Origin: Flavimobilis soli
GTDB lineage: Bacteria > Actinomycetota > Actinomycetes > Actinomycetales > Cellulomonadaceae
Length of the DNA: 64,000 nt
Direction of reading: 5' to 3'
Assembly: GCF_002564025.1 (NCBI RefSeq)
Contig: NZ_PDJH01000001.1
Span: forward strand, 2,480,001 to 2,544,000
Shown in pieces: positions 36,327 through 43,909 of this stretch (its first letter is position 1; every line of letters begins with the position of its first letter). The notes beneath the pieces were generated by a model. It was not told the origin of the DNA. It searched no databases and saw only the letters and a list, made by a program, of their open reading frames with translations. The translations under genes were made by a program, and so were the position numbers.

Positions 36327-37649
36327 GTGAGCGCGAAGGACAGCCGGACGACGGACGAGGTCACGAGCGGCGGGACGGATGCCGGTGCGGGTGCCGTCGA
36401 GGTGCGTGAGCGCCCGGTGCCAGGGCCCAAGGAGTTCCGGGCCGTCGACACGATCCCGCCCGTGGTCCAGAGCGCCGCCGCGTGGACGTGGCGCCTGCTC
36501 CTCATCGGCCTCGGGGTCGCGGCGTCCATCTGGCTCGTCCAGACGTTCAGCCCGCTCCTCATCCCGATCTCGGTCGCGCTCCTGTTCACCGTGCTGCTCG
36601 CGCCGCTCGTCAAGGGCCTGCAGCGTCACCTGCGCTTCCCGCGTGCGCTCGCCTCCGCGGTGGCCGTCGTCGGCCTGCTCGCCGTGATCTTCGGGCTCGT
36701 GTTCATCGCCGGACGTTCGATCGTCACCGGCTTCGCAGACCTGTCGAACCAGGCGTCCGAGGGCCTCAACCAGGCGATCGACTGGCTGTCGACGGGCCCG
36801 CTCGAGCTCGACGTGCAGAAGCTCGACGAGGCGATCGAGAGCGCCCGGACCGCGATCGAGGACAACCTCGGCACGATCCTCGCGGGCGCGGCGAGCGTGA
36901 CCGCGACCGTCACGGGCGTCCTGACGGGCACTGTCATCGCCCTGTTCTGCACCTTCTTCTTCCTGCTCGACGGTCGCGCGATCTGGACCTGGGTCGTCGG
37001 CCTGCTGCCGCGCCAGGCGCGCCAGCAGGTGCATCAGGCCGGCCGCCGCGGCCTCGTCACGCTCGCGGCCTACACGCGCACGCAGATCCTCGTCGCCGCC
37101 GTCGACGCGACCGGCATCGGCGTCGGCGCCGCGATCCTGGGCCTGCCGCTCGCGCTCCCGCTCGGCATCCTCGTGTTCGTCGGCTCGTTCATCCCGTTCG
37201 TCGGTGCGCTCGTCACGGGCGCGATCGCCGTGCTCGTGGCGCTCGTCGTCAAGGGCTGGGTGACGGCGGTGATCATGCTCGTGATCGTGCTCGCCGTCCA
37301 GCAGATCGAGGGCAACGTCCTCCAGCCGTTCCTCATGGGCCACGCGGTCGCGCTGCACCCGGTGGCCGTCCTGCTCGTCGTGACCGGCGGGACGATGTAT
37401 GCCGGCATCGTGGGTGCGCTGTTCGCCGTGCCGGTCGCCGCGGTGCTCAACACGGTGATCCTGTTCTTCCACGGGCACGACAAGTTCCCCGACCTCGGCA
37501 TCGACGACCGCCTCACCGTGAGACCCACGGCCGAGGCGGAGCTGCGCGCGCGTGCCCGCGCGCTGCGCCGTGGCGCGGACGACGGCCCCGACTACTCCGC
37601 GGCGGAGGAGGACGACGCCACGGAAGCGGCTCGGAAGGGCGACCTGTGA
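36327..37649 (+). CDS. AI-2E family transporter (TqsA/PerM-like permease)
   Basis: The protein has 440 residues from GTG 36327, four bases after GGGGAGG. About eight membrane helices follow a soluble head of 50 residues. The family pattern is visible in LLIPISVALLFTVLLAPLVKGLQ, the central soluble part with coiled helices (ASEGLNQAIDWLSTGPLELDVQKLDEAI), LFCTFFFLLDGRAIWTWV, LPLGILVFVGSFIPFVGALVTG, AVQQIEGNVLQPFLMGHAVALHPVAVLL and YAGIVGALFAVPVAAVLNTV. PF01594 members export diverse small molecules or ions; the substrate here is unknown. The stop overlaps the ilvA start by 4 bases, so translation is coupled. Confidence 0.9.
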   Translation: MSAKDSRTTDEVTSGGTDAGAGAVEVRERPVPGPKEFRAVDTIPPVVQSAAAWTWRLLLIGLGVAASIWLVQTFSPLLIPISVALLFTVLLAPLVKGLQRHLRFPRALASAVAVVGLLAVIFGLVFIAGRSIVTGFADLSNQASEGLNQAIDWLSTGPLELDVQKLDEAIESARTAIEDNLGTILAGAASVTATVTGVLTGTVIALFCTFFFLLDGRAIWTWVVGLLPRQARQQVHQAGRRGLVTLAAYTRTQILVAAVDATGIGVGAAILGLPLALPLGILVFVGSFIPFVGALVTGAIAVLVALVVKGWVTAVIMLVIVLAVQQIEGNVLQPFLMGHAVALHPVAVLLVVTGGTMYAGIVGALFAVPVAAVLNTVILFFHGHDKFPDLGIDDRLTVRPTAEAELRARARALRRGADDGPDYSAAEEDDATEAARKGDL

Positions 37650-38866
37650 CGGCGACGGGCGCGGTGACGCGCGAGTCGATCCTCGACGCCGCGCGCATGC
37701 TCGAGGGTGTCGTCGTACGCACGCCCGTCGAGACGAGCCGGGTCCTGAGCGAGCTGACCGGGCAGCGTGTGCTGCTCAAGTGCGAGAACCTCCAGCGCGC
37801 CGGCTCCTTCAAGGTGCGTGGCGCGTACGTCCGCATGGCGCGGCTGAGCGAGGAGGAGCGACGCCACGGCGTCGTCGCGGCGAGCGCCGGCAACCATGCG
37901 CAGGGCGTCGCGGTCGCGGCGAAGAACCTTGGGATCCATGCCGTCGTCTACATGCCGACCGACGCCTCCCTGCCGAAGGTCGCGGCGACGCGCGAGTACG
38001 GCGCGGAGGTGCGGCTCGTCGGGTCGAGCGTCGACGACGCGCTCGCGGCGGCGCACCAGCACGCGCGTGCGACGGGCGCGGTGCTCATCCACCCGTTCGA
38101 CCACCCTGACATCGTCGCGGGCCAGGCGACGATCGCGTGCGAGATCCTCGAGCAGGTGCCCGACGTCGCGACGGTCCTCGTTCCTGTGGGCGGGGGAGGC
38201 CTCGCCGCGGGTCTCGTGGCGGCCTTCGGCCACCTCGCCCCGCACGTGCGCGTGGTCGGCGTCCAGGCCGAGCGCATGGCCGCGTATCCGCGCTCGCTGC
38301 ACGACGGCGCCCCCGCGGCGGTCGAGCCGCGCTCGACCATGGCGGACGGCATCGCCGTCGGGCTTCCCGGGCAGGTCCCGTTCGACGTCATCGCGCACGG
38401 GAACGCGGAGGTGCGCACGGTATCCGAAGAGCACCTCTCGCGCGGCCTGCTGCTCGTCGCAGAGCGCGCGAAGCTGCTCGTCGAGCCTGCCGGCGCGGCG
38501 GGCGTGGCGGCGCTCATCGCCGAGCCGCACAGCGTCGAGGGACCGGTCGTGTGCGTCTTGTCCGGCGGCAACATCGACCCTGTCGTCCTGCTGCGCGTCG
38601 TCCGGCACGGCCTCGCGTCCGCGGGCCGCTACCTCCAGGTCCGGGTGCTGCTGACCGACCGGCCGGGCGCGCTCGCGAACCTCATGCTCGACCTCGCGGA
38701 GGTCGGCGGGAACGTCATGCACGTCGAGCACGTCCGCACGGGCCCGCACCTTGCGATCGACGAGGTCGAGGTCGTCGCGCAGGTCGAGACGAAGGGCCAC
38801 GAGCACTGCGCCGAGCTCCTCGACCACCTGCGCCGCCAGGGGTACGTGCTGCCCGACGAGCGCTGA
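37646..38866 (+). CDS. ilvA: Threonine ammonia-lyase (catabolic/biosynthetic type with ACT-like domain)
   Basis: The protein has 406 residues. GTG 37646 overlaps the permease stop (GTGA). Fold type II PLP motifs are VVRTPVETSRVLSELTGQRVLLKCENLQRAGSFKVRGAY (PLP lysine in SFKVRGA), ASAGNHAQGVAVAAKNLG, LVPVGGGGLAAGLVAAF (phosphate loop) and VLSGGNIDP. The last 75 residues (YLQVRVLLTDRPGALANLMLDLAEVGGNVMHVEHVR) form one ACT domain. Threonine is deaminated to 2-oxobutyrate, the entry step to isoleucine. The length, with a single ACT domain, resembles the TdcB/short IlvA group. A bidirectional hairpin follows. Confidence 0.93.
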   Translation: MTATGAVTRESILDAARMLEGVVVRTPVETSRVLSELTGQRVLLKCENLQRAGSFKVRGAYVRMARLSEEERRHGVVAASAGNHAQGVAVAAKNLGIHAVVYMPTDASLPKVAATREYGAEVRLVGSSVDDALAAAHQHARATGAVLIHPFDHPDIVAGQATIACEILEQVPDVATVLVPVGGGGLAAGLVAAFGHLAPHVRVVGVQAERMAAYPRSLHDGAPAAVEPRSTMADGIAVGLPGQVPFDVIAHGNAEVRTVSEEHLSRGLLLVAERAKLLVEPAGAAGVAALIAEPHSVEGPVVCVLSGGNIDPVVLLRVVRHGLASAGRYLQVRVLLTDRPGALANLMLDLAEVGGNVMHVEHVRTGPHLAIDEVEVVAQVETKGHEHCAELLDHLRRQGYVLPDER

Positions 38867-38933
38867 CGCGGCGGCGCCCGGCGCGGACGTGCGGCGCACG
38901 TGCGGCCCTCCCGGCGCGCCCGCCCCGCACGCA

Positions 38934-38971
38934 CGAAGGCCCCGGGCACCGCGAGGTGACCGGGGCCTTCG
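38934..38971. terminator. Bidirectional terminator between ilvA and greA
   Basis: CGAAGGCCCCGG (38934-38945) pairs perfectly with CCGGGGCCTTCG (38960-38971). The inner part can extend as CACC/GGTG with loop GCGA. It serves convergent ilvA (+) and greA (-). Confidence 0.88.
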
Positions 38972-38982
38972 ACAGCGCTGCG

Positions 38983-39468
38983 TCAGCCCTGGAACGGCTT
39001 GGCGCTCTTGATCACGACGGTGATCTCGGCACCGTTCGGCGCGTTGTACGAGACGGTCTCGCCCACGGCGCGCCCGTTGATCGCGGAACCGAGCGGCGAC
39101 TTGTCGGAGTACACCGCGATGTCGGTCGTGCCGGCGATCTCGCGCGAGCCGAGGAGGAACTCGATGTCGTCACCCGCGACCTCGGCGACGACGACCATGC
39201 CGGGCTCGACGACGCCGTCGTCCGGCGGGGTGCCGATCTGCGCGTTCTCGAGCTTCGCCTTGAGCTCGCGGATGCGCGCCTCCTGCTTCGCCTGCTCCTC
39301 GCGGGCGGCGTGGTAGCCGGAGTTCTCCTTCAGGTCGCCCTCGTCGCGTGCCTGGGCGATGCGCGTGGCGATCTCGATGCGGCCCTCGCCGGTGAGGTGC
39401 TCGTACTCGGCCTTCAGCCGGTCGTAGGCCTCCTGGGTCAGCCACGTGGCGGCGGTGGTCTCGGCCAC
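38983..39468 (-). CDS. greA: Transcription elongation factor GreA
   Basis: The protein has 161 residues, the usual length. The N-terminal antiparallel coiled coil (WLTQEAYDRLKAEYEHLTGEGRIEIATRIAQARDEGDLKENSGYHAAREEQAKQEARIRELKAKLENAQIG) carries the acidic tip DEGDLKEN that stimulates RNA cleavage by backtracked RNA polymerase. The C-terminal FKBP-like domain (VYSDKSPLGSAINGRAVGETVSYNAPNG) follows. GTG 39468 has GGAAGGAG just upstream. A terminator-like hairpin with a T-rich tail lies directly before the ribosome site, so attenuation is possible. greA-DUF4307-mca order matches Rv1080c-Rv1082. Confidence 0.96.
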   Translation of the reverse strand: MAETTAATWLTQEAYDRLKAEYEHLTGEGRIEIATRIAQARDEGDLKENSGYHAAREEQAKQEARIRELKAKLENAQIGTPPDDGVVEPGMVVVAEVAGDDIEFLLGSREIAGTTDIAVYSDKSPLGSAINGRAVGETVSYNAPNGAEITVVIKSAKPFQG

Positions 39469-39484
39469 GATCGCTCCTTCCGTC

Positions 39485-39521
39485 AGTAAAGAAGTAGGCG
39501 CACGGTCAGTCACCGTGCGCC
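39485..39521 (-). terminator. Terminator-like hairpin in the greA leader
   Basis: On the reverse strand GGCGCACGG and CCGTGCGCC (positions 39521-39513 and 39505-39497) form a 9-bp stem with a 7-base loop, followed by TACTTCTTTACT, unusually T-rich for this genome. It ends about 17 bases before the greA start codon. A TATGCT -10-like hexamer (complement of 39585-39590) would place it inside a leader of about 110 bases. Confidence 0.7.
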
Positions 39522-39636
39522 AGATGTGCTGCCGTGTCTCCTGCGCGAGCCCGCGCGAGGTCCAGGACAGCGGTCGAAACACTCAGCATAGCCGGTGCCC
39601 CGCGTCCGGCGCGAGGCCCTGCCACGTCCGAGGGCG

Positions 39637-40071
39637 TCAGCGAGCGGTGCAGCTGTCGACCATGCCGGTCGTCGCGAGCTCGGACGTGCGCACCTCGACC
39701 GTGAACGTCTCGCGCTCCGACGTGCCGGGGCCGATCGTGACGTCGCGGTAGCCGACCTGCCCGTACGCGGTGTTGAGCGCGACGACGCGGCAGTCGAGCG
39801 TGAGGTCGGCGTCCTTCGTGACGTTGAACGTGACGGTCACGACCTCAGAGCTCTGCACCGAGAAGCCGACGTCCTGCGTCGTGAACTTCTCGCTCGCGAC
39901 CATGCTCCAGCCGCTCCACGCGGCAAGGACGGTGCCGACGACGCCGATCGTCCACAGGGCGGCGACGCGCAGGCGGCGGGCGCGGGCGTCGGGCGCGACG
40001 GTCCCGTACCGCTCGGCGAGCGGCGCCGGGGCCGGATCGGTCGACGGGCCGCTGGGGGAGGTCTCGGACAT
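39637..40071 (-). CDS. DUF4307 family membrane protein
   Basis: The protein has 144 residues. It has a cytoplasmic head (RYGTVAPDARARRLR), one membrane helix (VAALWTIGVVGTVLAAWSGWSMV) and an extracytoplasmic beta-sandwich-like domain: DVGFSVQSSEVVTVTFNVTKDADLTLDCRVVALNTAYGQVGYRDVTIGPG, with Cys in DCRV and a C-terminal DSCTAR that could form a disulfide. This matches DUF4307, found beside greA and mca in actinobacteria (Rv1081c). GACAAT (complement of 40078-40083) is six bases before ATG 40071, indicating a leaderless mRNA. The function is unknown. Confidence 0.9.
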   Translation of the reverse strand: MSETSPSGPSTDPAPAPLAERYGTVAPDARARRLRVAALWTIGVVGTVLAAWSGWSMVASEKFTTQDVGFSVQSSEVVTVTFNVTKDADLTLDCRVVALNTAYGQVGYRDVTIGPGTSERETFTVEVRTSELATTGMVDSCTAR

Positions 40072-40083
40072 AGAATCATTGTC
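40071..40083. promoter_or_regulatory. Back-to-back overlapping -10 elements of DUF4307 and mca
   Basis: TAGAATCATTGTC contains TAGAAT (40071-40076, forward, for mca) and GACAAT (complement of 40078-40083, reverse, for DUF4307) with one base between them. The first bases of the DUF4307 start codon overlap the forward -10. Confidence 0.6.
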
Positions 40084-40107
40084 TCTCACCTCGAAGGGAA
40101 GTGGCTT

Positions 40108-40992
40108 ATGTCCTCGACGCCGTTGCGCCTGCTCGCGGTGCACGCGCACCCGGACGACGAGTCGAGCAAGGGGGCGGCGACGACCGCCCGCTATGCCGCG
40201 GAGGGTGTCGAGGTCCTCGTCGTCTCCTGCACGGGAGGTGAGCGCGGCTCGATCCTCAACCCGAGCTGCACGCTGCGTCCGTCGACGCTCGAGGAGATGG
40301 CGGCGATCCGCCGCGTCGAGATGGCCGCAGCAGCGGAGGCGCTCGGCGTCCAGCACCGCTGGCTCGGGTTCGTCGACTCGGGCCTCCCGGAGGGGGACCC
40401 GCTCCCGCCGCTGCCCGAGGGCTGCTTCGCGCTCGTCCCGCTCGAGGAGGCGGCAGCGCCGCTCGTCGAGATCGTCCGGGAGTTCCGCCCGCACGTCATG
40501 ACGACGTACGACCCGTCGGGGGGCTACCCGCACCCGGATCACGTCATGTGCCACCGGGTCGCGTTCGAGGCGTACCACGCCGCTGGCGACGCGGAGCGGT
40601 ACCGCGACCAGGGCGAGCCCTGGACGCCGCTCAAGCTGTACTACAACCACGACTTCTCGATGAAGCGCATCCGCACGGTCCACGAGGCGATGACGGACGC
40701 CGGCCTCGAGTCGCCGTTCGGCGAGTGGGTCGAGACGCGTGCGGCGCGCGAGATCGTCGAACGACAGGCGACGACCGCGGTGCCGTGCTCCGACTACTTC
40801 GACCGACGTGACCGCGCGCTCATCGCGCACGAGACGCAGATCGACCCGGACGGGTTCTTCTTCGGCACGCCGCGCGACCTCGAGGTCGAGGTCTGGCCGG
40901 TCGAGGAGTTCGAGCTCGCCGACTCCCGCGTCCCCACCACCCTCCCCGAGGACGACCTGTTCGCCGGGATCCGCCACGAGGAGATCGCATGA
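40108..40992 (+). CDS. mca: Mycothiol S-conjugate amidase
   Basis: This 294-residue LmbE/PIG-L family protein has zinc motif AVHAHPDDESSKGAATTARYAAEG at the N terminus, HPDH in GGYPHPDHVMCHRVAFEAYHAAGD (third zinc ligand) and SCTGGERGSILNPS. Mca cleaves mycothiol conjugates to release mercapturic acids for export and is paralogous to the MshB deacetylase. The assignment as Mca rather than MshB rests on the segment KLYYNHDFSMKRIRTVHEAMTDAGLESPF, the length and the neighbourhood (greA, DUF4307, Rv1083-like protein). ATG 40108 follows GAAGGGA and has its own TAGAAT promoter element. Confidence 0.93.
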   Translation: MSSTPLRLLAVHAHPDDESSKGAATTARYAAEGVEVLVVSCTGGERGSILNPSCTLRPSTLEEMAAIRRVEMAAAAEALGVQHRWLGFVDSGLPEGDPLPPLPEGCFALVPLEEAAAPLVEIVREFRPHVMTTYDPSGGYPHPDHVMCHRVAFEAYHAAGDAERYRDQGEPWTPLKLYYNHDFSMKRIRTVHEAMTDAGLESPFGEWVETRAAREIVERQATTAVPCSDYFDRRDRALIAHETQIDPDGFFFGTPRDLEVEVWPVEEFELADSRVPTTLPEDDLFAGIRHEEIA

Positions 40993-41297
40993 CCGTCCAG
41001 CTCGCCCCGCACCCGGTGGTGCTCACCTTCGAGACCGTGACCCCGAGCCCGTCGCCGACGGACGTCCTGCGCGGCGACCTCAACGAGTACGACGTGACGC
41101 CGGGACTGATCGGCTTCCTCGCGATCTTCTTCATCGCGGTCGTGTGCATCCTCGGCTGGTTCTCGATGAACCGCCGCGTGCGCCGGCTGCGCTTCGCGGA
41201 GCGCGCCGAGGCGGCGCGCGCGGGCGAGGGCGAGGGGTCCGCAGACGCAGGCTCGGCCGCCGACCAGGGCCCGACGCCGGACCGCACCGACGGCTGA
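40989..41297 (+). CDS. Small single-pass membrane protein (Rv1083-like)
   Basis: This 102-residue protein overlaps the mca stop by 4 bases (ATGA), indicating coupled translation. About 42 residues precede one membrane helix (LIGFLAIFFIAVVCILGWFSM), followed by a basic stop-transfer (NRRVRRLRF) and an acidic/Ala-rich cytoplasmic tail. The pairing with mca is conserved in actinobacteria (Rv1082-Rv1083). No enzymatic motif is seen. It might anchor or assist Mca or the conjugate export step, which is inference. Confidence 0.85.
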   Translation: MTVQLAPHPVVLTFETVTPSPSPTDVLRGDLNEYDVTPGLIGFLAIFFIAVVCILGWFSMNRRVRRLRFAERAEAARAGEGEGSADAGSAADQGPTPDRTDG

Positions 41298-41298
41298 C

Positions 41299-42102
41299 GT
41301 GCGCGTCTCCCTCGCGCAGGTCGCAGCGGTCGCCGACGCTGCCGCGTGCCGTGAGCTCGCGCTCGCGGCGCTCGCGCGCGCGGCGGAGGACGGCGCGGAC
41401 CTCGTCGTCCTGCCCGAGTACGCGTCGTTCTTCGACCCGCGCGGCGTTGACGTCGCCGCGGCGGAGCACGTGGACGGTCCGTTCGTCACGGCGCTGCGCG
41501 CGGAGGCGCGACGCCTCGGCGTCGCGGTCGTCGCGGGCGTGACGCTCGGGAGCGACGAGCCTGGTCTGGCGAGCAACGGCGTCGTGCTCGTGGACGCGAC
41601 GGGCGACCTGCAGGGGGTCTACCGGAAGGTGCACCTGTACGACGCGTACGGCGAGCGCGAGTCCGACCGCTTCGCGCCAGGGCCGTTCGACGAGCCGCCG
41701 ACGATGCGCGTCGGCGACGCGACCGTCGGCGTCATCACCTGCTACGACCTGCGCTTCCCCGAGTCCGCGCGACGCGTGGTCGACGCCGGCGCCGACGTCC
41801 TGCTGTGCCCCGCCGCCTGGGCTGCCGGGCCGGGCAAGGTCGAGCAGTGGTCGGTGCTCGCGCGGGCGCGGGCGATCGAGAGCACGGCGTTCGTCGTCGC
41901 GGTCGGGATGGCTGGGCGCGGCGTGTGCGGCAGCAGCGCGGCGATCGGCCCGGACGGGTCGGTCCGGGCGCGCCTCGGCCTCGAGCCCGGTCAGGTGACG
42001 GTCGACCTGGACCACGCGGACGTCGTCCGCGCGCGTGAGCGCAACCCGTCGCTCGCGAACCGTCGCTTCGCCGTCGTGCCGCGCGAGCGCGCTGACGGCT
42101 GA
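41299..42102 (+). CDS. Carbon-nitrogen hydrolase (nitrilase superfamily, Nit2-like)
   Basis: The protein has 267 residues from GTG 41299, one base after the previous stop. The catalytic triad is complete: Glu40 in LVVLPEYASF, Lys110 in YRKVHLYDAYGE and Cys148 in ITCYDLRFPESAR. The size and the YRKxHLFD-like and CYDLRFPE motifs resemble Nit2/omega-amidase or deaminated-glutathione amidase members, which hydrolyse alpha-keto-acid amides. Co-location with mca suggests thiol or amide repair, but the substrate is not proven. mca, the small membrane protein and this gene form a tight operon. Confidence 0.9.
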   Translation: MRVSLAQVAAVADAAACRELALAALARAAEDGADLVVLPEYASFFDPRGVDVAAAEHVDGPFVTALRAEARRLGVAVVAGVTLGSDEPGLASNGVVLVDATGDLQGVYRKVHLYDAYGERESDRFAPGPFDEPPTMRVGDATVGVITCYDLRFPESARRVVDAGADVLLCPAAWAAGPGKVEQWSVLARARAIESTAFVVAVGMAGRGVCGSSAAIGPDGSVRARLGLEPGQVTVDLDHADVVRARERNPSLANRRFAVVPRERADG

Positions 42103-42262
42103 GCCCGCGCTGCAGGGGATCGCCGCGGGAACCTCATAGCGGGGAGCCCGCAGCGCTCGTTGCGGGGGGACCAGCGGTGCGGGGCTCAGCAGCGCGGACG
42201 GGCCGAGCGCGAGAGCACGCGACAGGTCAGGCGCGGGCCCGAGACGTGCCGGGACGGCAGCG

Positions 42263-42973
42263 TCAGAGCGTGCCGAGCGCGACGGCGACCGCCGCGAAGT
42301 GGCACCAGTAGCCGATCACGGTGCCGACGTGGAACAGCTCGTGGAAGCCGAACCACCGCAGCGACGGGTTCGGCCGCTTGGTCGCGTACATGACCGCGCC
42401 GACCGTGTAGGCGAGGCCGCCGATCGCGAGGAGCCACACGACGTCGGAGAATCCCGCCTTCCAGAAGGTCGGCATGTAGCCGACGGCGACCCAGCCGAGC
42501 GCGATGTAGACGGGCGTGTAGATCCACCGGGGCGCGCTGAGCCAGATCATGCGCGCGGTGATCCCCAGGGCGGCGCCGCCCCACACGATGGCGAGGAGGA
42601 TCGTCGCGGGGCGCGGGTCGAGCATGACGACCGCGAGCGGCGTGTAGGTACCCGCGATGATCAGGAAGATGTTCGAGTGGTCGGCGCGGCGCAGCGCCGC
42701 CTTGACGGCAGGGCGCCACGTGCCGAGGTGGTAGACGGCGCTCGTCCCGAACAGGAGGGCCGCGGTGATCGCGAAGACGAGGGTCGCGACGCGCGGTGCG
42801 GTCGGGGGTGCGGCGATCGTCAGGAGGATCCCGCCGACGAGGGCGAGGGGGAAGTTGATCGCGTGGATCCAGCCGCGCAGGCGCGGCTTGACCGCGTCTA
42901 CCGGCCCGGGGAGGTCCTCCGCGGGGCCCACGGGGTGCGGGGTCGCGTCGGTCGGGCTCGTGTCCTGGGCCAT
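42263..42973 (-). CDS. Hemolysin III / PAQR family membrane protein
   Basis: The protein has 236 residues and seven membrane helices. The hemolysin III/PAQR signature is present: RGWIHAINFPLALVGGILL (helix 1 with His), LLFGTSAVYHLGTWRP (SxxYH), LRRADHSNIFLIIAGTYTPLAV (DH..IF..IAGTYTP) and GFHELFHVGTVIGYWCHFAAV (HExxH-like, third zinc ligand set). PAQR proteins bind zinc at these Ser/Asp/His positions and may act as lipid amidases; hemolysis is not established. TACGCT is six bases before ATG 42973, and a palindrome lies directly upstream. Its order before the cis-prenyltransferase matches Rv1085c-Rv1086. Confidence 0.92.
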   Translation of the reverse strand: MAQDTSPTDATPHPVGPAEDLPGPVDAVKPRLRGWIHAINFPLALVGGILLTIAAPPTAPRVATLVFAITAALLFGTSAVYHLGTWRPAVKAALRRADHSNIFLIIAGTYTPLAVVMLDPRPATILLAIVWGGAALGITARMIWLSAPRWIYTPVYIALGWVAVGYMPTFWKAGFSDVVWLLAIGGLAYTVGAVMYATKRPNPSLRWFGFHELFHVGTVIGYWCHFAAVAVALGTL

Positions 42974-42984
42974 GGCGTCAGCGT

Positions 42985-43004
42985 AACCTACGGTTCCGTA
43001 GGTT
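42985..43004. promoter_or_regulatory. Palindromic operator in the hemolysin III promoter
   Basis: AACCTACGG-TT-CCGTAGGTT has two perfect 9-base arms. It abuts the TACGCT -10 element (complement of 42980-42985) of the reverse-strand hemolysin III gene and so fills the spacer between -10 and -35. The form resembles TetR-family operators in actinobacteria. No TetR gene lies in the window. Confidence 0.65.
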
Positions 43005-43144
43005 GCGCGGCGCAGTTCTGTGAGAGTTTCGAGGACAGCCTCGTCGGGACGGGTCTGCGGCCTGGGGCGGTCGGGTACCGTGATCCTCGTCGCGCCGCAG
43101 GACCTCGCGGGCGGCACCACCTCCAGCACGACGAGCGAGGACCA

Positions 43145-43906
43145 GTGCGGTTACCCCAGCAGCTCTACGGGCTCTACGAGCGCCAGCTCGTGCGGACCTT
43201 GCCGCGCGAGGCCCTGCCCCGCCACATCGGCGTCATCCTCGACGGCAACCGCCGCTGGGCGCGCACCTTCGGCGAGTCGACCGCGACCGGCCACCAGCGC
43301 GGCGCCGAGAAGATCACCGAGTTCCTCGGCTGGAGCGAGGAGATCGGCACCGAGGTCGTCACGCTCTGGATGCTCTCGACGGACAACCTCACGCGCGACC
43401 CCGAGGAGCTCGAGGCGCTCCTCGCGATCATCGTCTCCGCGGTCGAGGGGCTCGCGGCGTGCGGCCGCTGGCGGCTGCGCATCATGGGCCGGCTCGACCT
43501 GCTCCCCGCCGACGTCGCGACGACGCTGCGCGAGGCGGAGGCACGCACCGAGGGCAACACGGGGCTCCACGTCAACGTCGCGATCGGGTACGGCGGCCGC
43601 CACGAGATCGCCGACGCCGTGCGCGACTACCTGCGCGACCGCGCCGAAGCAGGGCTCACGCTCGCCGAGGTGGCCGACGTCGTCGACGTCGAGGACATCG
43701 CCGCGCACCTCTACACGCGCGGCCAGCCCGACCCGGACCTCGTCATCCGCACGTCGGGCGAGCAGCGCCTCTCGGGCTTCCTCCTGTGGCAGTCCGCGCA
43801 CTCCGAGTACTACTTCTGCGAGGCCTACTGGCCGAGCTTCCGTCGCGTCGACTTCCTGCGTGCGCTGCGCTCCTACGTCACGCGCGACCGGCGCCTCGGG
43901 CGCTGA
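43145..43906 (+). CDS. uppS: Isoprenyl transferase (cis-prenyltransferase, UppS/Rv1086-like)
   Basis: The protein has 253 residues from GTG 43145 after GCGAGG. Motifs are RHIGVILDGNRRWARTFGESTATGHQRGAEKITEFLGW (region I with catalytic Asp), VVTLWMLSTDNLTRDPEEL (regions II-III), LHVNVAIGYGGRHEIADAV (region IV) and PDPDLVIRTSGEQRLSGFLLWQSAHSEYYFCEAYWPSFRRVDFLRAL (region V with the RTSGE-RxSxF pattern). It adds isoprene units in cis to make polyprenyl diphosphate carriers. The position after hemolysin III matches Rv1086, the Z,E-farnesyl diphosphate synthase, so a short-chain product is possible. Codon 3 is TTA (43151-43153), the only in-frame TTA noticed in the window. Confidence 0.93.
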   Translation: MRLPQQLYGLYERQLVRTLPREALPRHIGVILDGNRRWARTFGESTATGHQRGAEKITEFLGWSEEIGTEVVTLWMLSTDNLTRDPEELEALLAIIVSAVEGLAACGRWRLRIMGRLDLLPADVATTLREAEARTEGNTGLHVNVAIGYGGRHEIADAVRDYLRDRAEAGLTLAEVADVVDVEDIAAHLYTRGQPDPDLVIRTSGEQRLSGFLLWQSAHSEYYFCEAYWPSFRRVDFLRALRSYVTRDRRLGR

Positions 43907-43909
43907 CCG

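Noticed and set aside
39469..39582. N-terminally extended GreA starting at 39582
   Set aside because: The extension has no GreA homology and would be translated through the terminator-like hairpin; GTG 39468 gives the standard length and has a ribosome site.
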